This document shows positions 8,101 to 13,435 of a stretch of DNA of 21,136 bases, one piece after another. Positions within the stretch are counted from its first letter, which is position 1; each line of letters opens with the position of its first letter. A model generated the notes under the pieces. The model was not told the origin of the DNA. It saw nothing but the letters and a program-made list of their open reading frames with translations, and did not search any database. Source of the DNA: Gammaproteobacteria bacterium (GTDB lineage: Bacteria; Pseudomonadota; Gammaproteobacteria; Thiomicrospirales; Thiomicrospiraceae). The position numbers and the translations under genes are program-made. The stretch covers positions 1-21,136 of the forward strand of contig JAADDM010000193.1 of NCBI GenBank assembly GCA_013153955.1. Direction: 5' to 3'.

Positions 8101-8342
8101 TCTTTCGCAATGATGGTCTCTACTGTCTGCCACTCAATGGGTTCAATGTAGGTCGCATCCGCCATATCTGGGTCAGTCATGATGGTTGCTGGGTTAGAGT
8201 TGACTAAGATTACACGATAACCTTCTTCTTTAAGCGCTTTACAGGCTTGAACTCCAGAGTAATCGAATTCGCATGCTTGACCGATAATAATAGGGCCAGC
8301 ACCAATAATCATAATACTTTTTATATCACTTCTTTTTGGCAT
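5127..8342 (-). CDS. carB: Carbamoyl-phosphate synthase large subunit
   Basis: CarB makes carbamoyl phosphate from bicarbonate, two ATP and ammonia channelled from CarA, feeding pyrimidine and arginine synthesis. At 1071 residues it is nearly the length of the E. coli enzyme (1073). Two homologous ATP-grasp halves are visible. The first opens with MIIGAGPIIIGQACEFDYSG and has the Gly-rich loop TLGGSGGGIAYN. The second opens near residue 560 with ILGGGPNRIGQGIEFDYCC and has VLGGRGMEIVYD. The C-terminal MGS-like allosteric domain (about 935-1071) contains ATRGTAASLTEAGV, where UMP and ornithine act in the E. coli enzyme. It starts 18 nt after the carA stop with AGGA at good spacing, so it is cotranscribed with carA. 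Confidence 0.99.
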   Translation of the reverse strand: MPKRSDIKSIMIIGAGPIIIGQACEFDYSGVQACKALKEEGYRVILVNSNPATIMTDPDMADATYIEPIEWQTVETIIAKERPDAILPTMGGQTALNCALDLDAKGVLEKYNVELIGANADAIDKAENRDRFRQAMTKIGLDMPKSDVAHDMEEAWAIQATVGFPTVIRPSFTLGGSGGGIAYNKDEFEQICKFGLNMSPTSELLIEESIEGWKEYEMEVVRDKNDNCIIVCSIENLDPMGVHTGDSITVAPAQTLTDKEYQIMRNASLEVLREIGVETGGSNVQFSIQPETGRMIIIEMNPRVSRSSALASKATGFPIAKIAAKLAVGYTLDELSNDITDGATPASFEPTIDYVVTKVPRFTFEKFPQAQERLSTQMKSVGEVMAMGRNFQESIQKALRGLETDKTGFDEIMPLATMDEKDIKDKLRQELRNPGAERLWYVADAFRAGWTLEQVFDSCKIDPWFLSQIQDLINTEDDVKQRGLDALDEKYLRNLKRKGFSDNRLAKLLNTDAAFVRKFRHTLNIRPVFKRVDTCAAEFETSTAYLYSTYDEECEANPSNRDKIMILGGGPNRIGQGIEFDYCCVHAAMAMREDGYETIMVNCNPETVSTDYDTSDRLYFEPLTLEDVLEIVEVEQPKGVIVQYGGQTPLKLAEDLEAAGVPIIGTSPESIDLAEDRERFQKILNDNDLLQPPNRTASCAEEAPVLAKEIGYPLVVRPSYVLGGRGMEIVYDEEHLVRYMQAAIDVSNESPVLLDRFLDDAVELDVDAICDGEQVVIGGIMEHIEQAGIHSGDSACSLPPYSISAEIQDRIRVQVEKMAMALGVVGLMNTQFAVKGNDIYVLEVNPRASRTVPFVSKAIGHPLAMIAARCMVGQKLKDQGFTTEVTPTFYSVKEAVFPFIKFLGVDPILGPEMKSTGEVMGIGENFAQAYSKAQLAAGTVLPRSGTVFLSVRKADRVQVVDLAKQLIARDFTIVATRGTAASLTEAGVACEIVNKVTEGRPNIVDSIVNEEIALIVNTSDGSGSIQDSSSIRREALMHKTCYTTTIAGAFATVAAMDYLDDQPVTRLQDLH

Positions 8343-8360
8343 TCTATTTCCTACTGTCCG

Positions 8361-9494
8361 TTACGCGTTTTTTGCGTTTTTAATATTATCGATAAACAGG
8401 TCAAACAAAGGCGCAACATCATGCGGCCCCGGGCTCGCTTCAGGGTGACCCTGGAAGCTGAAAGCTGACTTGTCTGTACGTGAGATGCCCTGAAGAGAAC
8501 CATCAAACAACGATTTATGCGTTGCTGTTAGGGTATCAGGTAGGCTGTCGCCATCCACTGCAAAACCGTGGTTCTGTGAGGTAATCATCACTTTTTTAGA
8601 GTTTAAATCTTGAACGGGGTGGTTTGCACCGTGGTGACCAAACTTCATCTTCACGGTTTTTGCACCACTCGCTAAAGCAAGTAACTGGTGTCCTAAGCAA
8701 ATACCAAAAACAGGGATGTCTGCTTCTAATACTTCTTGAATCGCTTTAATCGCATAATCACATGGCTCTGGATCACCTGGACCATTTGATAGGAAGATGC
8801 CATCTGGATTCATGGCAAGCACGTCTGCAGCAGGTGTTTTTGCCGGAACTACGGTTAACTTACAGCCACGGTCTGCAATCATGCGCAGGATGTTGCGCTT
8901 AACACCGTAGTCATAAGCGACAACATGATAACCATCGTTATCAGAACAGTCAGTATGACCTTCACCTAGTTTCCAAGAACCTTCTGTCCAAACATAGGTT
9001 TCTGCCGTTGTGACTTCTTGCGCTAAATCGAGTCCTTTCAAACCGCTAAACGATTTTGCTTTCGCAACCGCTGCATCAGCATCAATATTTTCACCTGCAA
9101 CAATCACACCTGATTGAGCACCTTTACTACGTAATAAACGCGTTAGCTTACGGGTATCAATATCGGCAATGGCAACAATACCCTGCTCTTTTAAATAATC
9201 GGGCAGCGTTTTTTCAGCACGAAAGTTACTCATTAGCACAGGGCAGTCTTTAATCACTAACCCTTGCGCCATAATACGAGGAGACTCTTCGTCTTCTGCA
9301 TTGACCCCAACGTTTCCAATATGTGGATAGGTCAGTGTCACGATCTGTTTAAAATACGAAGGATCTGTCAAGATCTCTTGGTAACCTGTTAAAGAAGTGT
9401 TAAAAACGACTTCACCAGTCGTTTCTCCTTCCGCACCTAATGAAACGCCCCAAAAAAGGGTTCCATCTTCTAAAGCCAGCAAAGCTTGTGTCAT
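8361..9494 (-). CDS. carA: Carbamoyl-phosphate synthase small subunit (glutaminase)
   Basis: CarA hydrolyses glutamine and passes ammonia to CarB. The N-terminal CPSase domain (ALLALEDGTLFWG) is followed by a class I glutamine amidotransferase domain. Its triad is C266 (GICLGHQ), H350 and E352 (FQGHPEASPGP), numbered from the chosen start. The frame extends upstream to a TTG at 9551, but that codon abuts a terminator hairpin. E. coli CarA begins just before the equivalent of ALLALEDGT. I chose the ATG at 9494 (MTQALLALEDG, 377 aa), with GGATGA as a plausible ribosome binding site. The ATG at 9503 is an alternative. Transcription probably starts near 9677 and passes through a structured leader before the gene. 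Confidence 0.97.
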   Translation of the reverse strand: MTQALLALEDGTLFWGVSLGAEGETTGEVVFNTSLTGYQEILTDPSYFKQIVTLTYPHIGNVGVNAEDEESPRIMAQGLVIKDCPVLMSNFRAEKTLPDYLKEQGIVAIADIDTRKLTRLLRSKGAQSGVIVAGENIDADAAVAKAKSFSGLKGLDLAQEVTTAETYVWTEGSWKLGEGHTDCSDNDGYHVVAYDYGVKRNILRMIADRGCKLTVVPAKTPAADVLAMNPDGIFLSNGPGDPEPCDYAIKAIQEVLEADIPVFGICLGHQLLALASGAKTVKMKFGHHGANHPVQDLNSKKVMITSQNHGFAVDGDSLPDTLTATHKSLFDGSLQGISRTDKSAFSFQGHPEASPGPHDVAPLFDLFIDNIKNAKNA

Positions 9495-9549
9495 TTGATT
9501 CATCCATTCAACGTGTAGACTTAAAACCGGTGTTTCAGCGGACGCATAC

Positions 9550-9593
9550 AAAAAAACGGAGCCAGCCCCCAGTTAAGGGCTCACTCCGTTTTT
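9550..9593 (-). terminator. Intrinsic terminator in the carA leader (probable attenuator)
   Basis: Read leftward, ACGGAG (9584-9589) pairs with CTCCGT (9556-9561). After a 2x2 internal loop, AGCCC pairs with GGGCT (9577-9581 with 9564-9568) around an 8-nt loop. A T7 run (9550-9556) follows. Flanking A-T pairs extend the stem. It lies downstream of a good promoter and about 55 nt before the carA ATG, with no gene in between. It is therefore best read as a conditional terminator of carAB transcription. Confidence 0.8.
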
Positions 9594-9601
9594 GTTATGT
9601 G

Positions 9602-9655
9602 CTAAATGACTTTAGTCATCTCCGCCAAATACTCCGTAACGGCACTTTCGTGCCT
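9602..9655 (-). promoter_or_regulatory. Structured 5' leader of carAB upstream of the terminator
   Basis: Two hairpins precede the terminator in the leader RNA. The first is GGCAC-GAAA-GTGCC (9641-9654), closed by a GNRA-type tetraloop. The second is ATGAC-TAAA-GTCAT (9606-9619). Between them is ACGGAGT, an exact second copy of the start of the terminator's 5' arm, and GGCGGAG. A hairpin series ending in a terminator is typical of attenuators and riboswitches. I could not match this to a known riboswitch class by eye. The regulator or ligand is unknown; pyrimidines and arginine are the natural candidates from pathway knowledge. Confidence 0.5.
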
Positions 9656-9683
9656 ATTTTAATAGCAATAATTCATTACGCGA

Positions 9684-9712
9684 ATTGTACTCGTTTAACG
9701 ACTTTTTGTCTA
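9684..9712 (-). promoter_or_regulatory. Predicted sigma70 promoter of carAB
   Basis: Read leftward, TAGACA (9707-9712) and TACAAT (9684-9689) each match consensus at 5 of 6 positions and are separated by exactly 17 nt. The expected transcription start is near 9677, giving a leader of about 180 nt. It is the best-looking sigma70 promoter in the window. Confidence 0.7.
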
Positions 9713-9771
9713 GTTGAATTGGTGCTTTTTTGTATGTTTTATTGGTTAAAAATACTCTTATGCATTCGTTT

Positions 9772-9797
9772 AAATATAACCAGGCCTGGTTATATTT
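9772..9797. repeat. Perfect 26-bp palindrome with core AACCAGGCCTGGTT
   Basis: The sequence from 9772 to 9797 is its own reverse complement over all 26 bases, centred between 9784 and 9785. Its 14-bp core is AACCAGGCCTGGTT. The same core with one base changed recurs at 11341-11354. It lies 88 nt past the stop of the NlpC/P60 gene and about 60 nt upstream of the carA -35 box. It could be a terminator hairpin for the former or a protein-binding operator. A U-tract is almost absent. Confidence 0.8.
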
Positions 9798-9884
9798 GAA
9801 GACGCTGTATATCCTGTAAGCAGGACTACCCAATAAATACAGAACCGAGAGAGAACTGAAACGGAGCAGTATATTGATATTGAG

Positions 9885-10382
9885 CTATCGAATGCGCTTT
9901 GCAGTAAAGTAAGTTTTTTTCCAGTAGGGATTTCTTAAATCTGAAATGGTAATGCCCTTGCTGGATGAGGCATGCATAAATTTAGATTGGCCCAAATAGA
10001 TGCCATTATGCAGGGTATTTCGTCCCGTCTTAAAAAAGACTACATCCCCTACTTTTAGGCTGGATTTTGAAACCTTACGACCCACCTTTATTTGTGTCCG
10101 AGTTGTTCTGGGCATGGCATAGCCTAACTTCCCTCTAAAAGTATTCTGAACGTAGGCCGAGCAATCAACCCCTTTTAGACTTGACCCACCATAGCGATAA
10201 GGCGTTCCCTTCCACATCCTATATTGCGACATAAGCTTCGCTTTCACACGCTTGCTATCAGAAAGATTTACACTTTTAGCCAACTTGGTGACGCTCTGTG
10301 AACTGCCAGAACCATATTTAGGTGCTGAACACCCCTGCAACACCATCAGTAACAGGGTTAACATAATACTTAGACTTTTCAA
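9885..10382 (-). CDS. NlpC/P60 murein endopeptidase lipoprotein (MepS/Spr-like)
   Basis: This is a probable outer-membrane lipoprotein that cleaves peptidoglycan cross-link peptides. The signal peptide ends in the lipobox L15-Q-G-C18, and the +2 residue is Ser, compatible with outer-membrane sorting. The NlpC/P60 domain (about 50-165) carries the triad C74 (VDCSAYV), H125 (LHNGIYLG) and H137 (FMHASS). The 51- and 63-residue spacings from Cys to the two His equal those in E. coli MepS. It also has PYRYGG and the PRTTRTQ motif. The start is a TTG at 10382, supported by AAGGG 6 nt upstream and by a Lys right after the start as expected for a signal peptide. It is divergent from the DsbA-like gene across a 290-nt gap in which I see no other gene. 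Confidence 0.9.
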   Translation of the reverse strand: MKSLSIMLTLLLMVLQGCSAPKYGSGSSQSVTKLAKSVNLSDSKRVKAKLMSQYRMWKGTPYRYGGSSLKGVDCSAYVQNTFRGKLGYAMPRTTRTQIKVGRKVSKSSLKVGDVVFFKTGRNTLHNGIYLGQSKFMHASSSKGITISDLRNPYWKKTYFTAKRIR

Positions 10383-10675
10383 CTTTATCCCTTTACATCA
10401 TGCAAATTAATACACCATTTAATATTGCAACATCCGCTTGCCATGTATACGCGTGTTGACCGATTGAAAGCCTAAAAACAGCCCTTCAAAAGTTACGTAA
10501 AGTTACCCTAGTTTAGAACTTAATACAATCTTACTGTTACTCTCCCTTCTCCCTATAGACGAAGCTATCAATAAAACCTTGAGGTGTACTCCCTTATTAT
10601 TAAGTGAATAGTGATAGAAGTTTCGTTAGAATCAGTAGACACACTTTTCCTACACATGAACCCATCAGAGTCTAT

Positions 10676-11320
10676 ATGCCCTCTCAAAACAGTACGTTAT
10701 ATTATATTCACGACCCCATGTGTAGTTGGTGCTGGGCGTTTCACCCTAACTGGCAGGCACTGAAACAGAGCCTACTTGAGAGACACTCGGGCAGGCTAAC
10801 CATAGCGTACTCTTTAGGCAGCCTTGCTGCTGACAGCCAAGATCCAATGCCTGAAGCGATGCAAAAAACCCTACAAGCTATTTGGAAAAATATTCAACGC
10901 AAAGTCCCCAATACAGAATTTAACTTTGATTTCTGGACAAATTGCCAGCCAAGGCGCTTCACCTATCCTGCCTGCAGAGCGGTTATCGCTGCCAGCCAAC
11001 AAGGTTTAGAGCTTGAAAGCCCAATGATTTTGGCTATTCAAACAGCCTACTACCTTCACGCTAAAAACCCGTCTAACGAGGCTGAACTGATTGAAATAGC
11101 AGCACAACTGCCCCTTGATATCGCGCAGTTTAAACAGGATCTAAACACACCTAAATGCCAACAAATTTTAGAAGAGAATAGGCAACTTAACCAGCGCCTT
11201 CAAGCCAACAGTTTTCCAAGCCTGGTACTTGTCCATAAAAACCAAGTACACCCTATCTCTATTGCTTATCTTAAACATCACCGTATGCTTACGACCATCT
11301 CGGCTATTTTAGCCACCTAA
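10676..11320 (+). CDS. DsbA-family CSWC thiol oxidoreductase-like protein, 214 aa
   Basis: This is a thioredoxin-fold protein with the DsbA-type helical insertion (COG3531-like, related to FrnE-type proteins). The active motif is C16-S-W-C19 within YYIHDPMCSWCWAF, and the cis-proline region is NSFPSLVLV near the C-terminus. There is no signal peptide, so it is probably cytoplasmic. The open frame reaches a GTG at 10604, but no ribosome binding site is near it and the extra 24 residues look non-native. The ATG at 10676 has AGAG about 6 nt upstream and gives an N-terminus that starts directly on the first strand, as in relatives. An aligned palindrome follows the stop. The substrate is unknown; disulfide exchange is the likely chemistry. 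Confidence 0.85.
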   Translation: MPSQNSTLYYIHDPMCSWCWAFHPNWQALKQSLLERHSGRLTIAYSLGSLAADSQDPMPEAMQKTLQAIWKNIQRKVPNTEFNFDFWTNCQPRRFTYPACRAVIAASQQGLELESPMILAIQTAYYLHAKNPSNEAELIEIAAQLPLDIAQFKQDLNTPKCQQILEENRQLNQRLQANSFPSLVLVHKNQVHPISIAYLKHHRMLTTISAILAT

Positions 11321-11336
11321 TATAGATCGTTAGACT

Positions 11337-11358
11337 AAACAACCAGGTCTGGTTGTTT
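11337..11358. repeat. Palindrome with core AACCAGGTCTGGTT, second copy
   Basis: AAACAACCAG (11337-11346) and CTGGTTGTTT (11349-11358) are perfect inverted arms around GT. The 14-bp core differs from the one at 9778-9791 at a single central base, while the flanking arm bases differ but remain complementary. It begins 17 nt after the DsbA-like stop. In RNA it would form a 9-bp stem ending in TTT, so it may terminate that gene. It may also be a binding site upstream of msrAB. Confidence 0.7.
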
Positions 11359-11478
11359 GCCACAAAAGTGGTTTATCGCATTTGAATACTTAAGAAACCC
11401 TTACCCTTTAAACGCCTCTGAAAGAATTTTGAATAAACCCTGTCTTATTAGCATCCCACTAAACAATAAGGAAACACC

Positions 11479-12807
11479 ATGCGCCCCACTCGTCACCGTC
11501 TTTCAACTTGGCTACTTGCCTTGTTTCTGCCCCTCTCGTTAAGCTTACAAAGCTGTGCAAAAGAACCCGACATGCCTAGTCAAACAGACTCGGTGAAGAC
11601 TGACATACACACAGAGTCAATTGTTTTGGGTATGGGATGTTTCTGGGGTGCTGAAAAACGCCTCTCTGAAGTCAATGGCGTTGTCGATGTTGAGAGTGGC
11701 TATGCGGGAGGGGATAATAAAACCGCTGGCTATAAAGAGGTACTCGGCCTGGAGAGAGCCATCCAAATGGGGCGTTCAACTGAGCGTAACCATTCAGAGG
11801 TAATTAAAGTCACCTACAACCCTGCTTTGGTCAGCCTAGAAACTTTATTAATCACCTTCTGGGAGAGCCACAACCCAACTCAAGGCGATAGACAAGGCAA
11901 TGATATTGGCACAAATTACCGCAGTGCCATCTACTATCAATCCGAAGATGAACGTCTCATCGCCAATAAAACAAAAACGATTTATCAACCCGCTTTAACG
12001 GCAGCAGGACTGCCCAACATTACCACCGAAATTGCCCTACTTAAAAACTACATCACCGCCGAGGCCTACCATCAGGACTATCTTAAGAAGAATCCAAATG
12101 GCTATTGTGGCTTAGGTGGAACAGGCGTAGCCTACCCTGGATCTGATACCGTTCAACACCCAAGACTGAATGCAGAAGACCTAGACTACGATCGTCAACT
12201 AATTGTTTTTGAAGCGGAAACCTGTCCATTTTGTGATAAGTTTAAAGCAGATATACTGCATTTTTGGAAAGCCTCTACCCCTATTGTCGCAACCCTAAAC
12301 CCACAAGCACCCAAAGGCTGGACACTTAAAAAAGCCTTGTTTGCCACTCCAACCATTGTCCTATTTGAAAAGGGAAAGGAGGTCTCTCGCTACACAGGCT
12401 ATAACGGCGATAGCCCACGCTTTTGGAAATGGCTAGGCTTTAGACTGCTTACCGAACAACAGCGTAACATCGCCTTTGAACAAGGCACTGAACGCGCCTT
12501 CACAGGCTCCCATTTAGATGAGACCCGACCGGGCTATTTTACCGACCCCATTACAGGTGAAAACCTATTCAGAAGTGATACCAAGTTTAAAAGTGGCACA
12601 GGCTGGCCAAGCTTTTTTAACCCTGTCGAAGGGGCTATTACCGAGCATTCAGATATTACTTTTGGCATGGAGCGAGTTGAAGTAAGAAGCACTAGCTCAG
12701 GCATCCATTTAGGCCATGTATTCAATGATGGGCCAGCTCCCTCTTTTAAACGTTACTGCATTAACGGCAATGTACTCAACTTTGTACCCGATAAAGTCAA
12801 TGATTAA
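11479..12807 (+). CDS. msrAB: Lipoprotein MsrA-thioredoxin-MsrB fusion (methionine sulfoxide reductase)
   Basis: This envelope enzyme repairs both stereoisomers of methionine sulfoxide. Residues 1-26 form a signal peptide ending in L-Q-S-C26, so it is probably lipid-anchored, and Ala at +2 suggests the outer membrane. MsrA (about 46-222) has C54 in GMGCFWGAE and a resolving C210 in PNGYCGLGG. A thioredoxin-like domain (about 238-322) follows, with C249-P-F-C252 and cis-Pro P291 (ATPTIVLF). MsrB (about 324-438) has SGTGWPSF, HLGHVFNDG and catalytic C427 in RYCING. MsrB lacks the two zinc CxxC motifs and has no other cysteine, so its reductant may be the internal thioredoxin domain. Neisseria PilB is Trx-MsrA-MsrB; here the thioredoxin lies in the middle. 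AAGGA precedes the ATG. Confidence 0.95.
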   Translation: MRPTRHRLSTWLLALFLPLSLSLQSCAKEPDMPSQTDSVKTDIHTESIVLGMGCFWGAEKRLSEVNGVVDVESGYAGGDNKTAGYKEVLGLERAIQMGRSTERNHSEVIKVTYNPALVSLETLLITFWESHNPTQGDRQGNDIGTNYRSAIYYQSEDERLIANKTKTIYQPALTAAGLPNITTEIALLKNYITAEAYHQDYLKKNPNGYCGLGGTGVAYPGSDTVQHPRLNAEDLDYDRQLIVFEAETCPFCDKFKADILHFWKASTPIVATLNPQAPKGWTLKKALFATPTIVLFEKGKEVSRYTGYNGDSPRFWKWLGFRLLTEQQRNIAFEQGTERAFTGSHLDETRPGYFTDPITGENLFRSDTKFKSGTGWPSFFNPVEGAITEHSDITFGMERVEVRSTSSGIHLGHVFNDGPAPSFKRYCINGNVLNFVPDKVND

Positions 12808-12902
12808 ACATAGGTTAAACACACGCATCATTACATTAAACATCGCCTAGCTAAGTCATCATTAGGTAAATTTAACTTAAAACACCCCCTGTGTTTAGAT
12901 AC

Positions 12903-12943
12903 AAAAAAGGCGCTCATTTAATAATAAATGAGCGCCTTTTTTT
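12903..12943. terminator. Strong bidirectional terminator between convergent genes
   Basis: A perfect 12-bp stem (GGCGCTCATTTA, 12909-12920, with its complement at 12925-12936) and a 4-nt loop are flanked by A6 on the left and T7 on the right. It serves msrAB (+), about 100 nt after its stop, and the Ig-like lipoprotein gene (-). Confidence 0.93.
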
Positions 12944-13008
12944 GTAATCTAGCCCCGTCCTAGAATAGGTTAACACATGATCGCTGTCGTCTTAGTCCAC
13001 CACACTCC

Positions 13009-13365
13009 CTAAGGCGAAACCACAACAACCACCTTTTCACTGGTATGCGGTATTTTCCATGCCCCTGTTTTGATGGTTTTTAAGGAAAACACCAAAGTAG
13101 CCGGTTCCGAAACATGAGGTGCTGTAAATTTAAGTTCAACACTTTTGGGGCTCTCAATCTCAACCCTAACCCCTGATTTCTGTACCCAAGTATACCGACT
13201 GGCTTTAAACTGCGTGGTGTAAGCATAGGTTTCACCGCTATTAAGCGTTGCCGAGACTTCCGGAACAGGAATAGGCTTGCCAGCACACCCTGATAAGCTA
13301 ATCCCCCCGATAAAAACAAATAAAAAGCCCAAACCTATCACACTCTGTTGAATCTGTTTATGCAT
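13009..13365 (-). CDS. Small lipoprotein with PKD/REJ-like Ig-fold domain, 118 aa
   Basis: The function is unknown. A signal peptide ends in the lipobox L24-S-G-C27 with Ala at +2, predicting an outer-membrane lipoprotein of about 92 mature residues. The mature part resembles one beta-sandwich domain of the PKD/REJ type: the pattern YTWVQKSGVRVEIESP followed by LKFTAPHV and TLVFSLKT matches the WxQxSG...FTAP...LxFxL signature of such domains. A chagasin-type inhibitor fold is a weaker alternative. The ATG at 13365 has an excellent GAGAGGA ribosome binding site. It lies 70 nt downstream of the lysine-rich protein gene and may be cotranscribed with it. The fold match is by eye only. Confidence 0.72.
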   Translation of the reverse strand: MHKQIQQSVIGLGFLFVFIGGISLSGCAGKPIPVPEVSATLNSGETYAYTTQFKASRYTWVQKSGVRVEIESPKSVELKFTAPHVSEPATLVFSLKTIKTGAWKIPHTSEKVVVVVSP

Positions 13366-13435
13366 TCAATCCTCTCATACTGTTTTAAAAATCACATCCA
13401 TTTTGCAGTCAACTCAAGCCGTCAGCGTACTGTGA

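Noticed and set aside
9659..9676. Five-codon frame M-N-Y-C-Y at the start of the carA transcript as an attenuation leader peptide
   Set aside because: It would begin at or before the predicted transcription start, lacks a ribosome binding site, and has no Arg run or overlap with the terminator.
9440..9799. A 119-codon rightward frame across the carA start and leader
   Set aside because: It runs through the carA N-terminus, terminator and promoter, with no recognisable domain or ribosome binding site.
11357..11542. A 61-codon frame just before msrAB that could look like a leader peptide
   Set aside because: It overlaps the msrAB start in another frame, has no good ribosome binding site, and shows no regulatory codon run.
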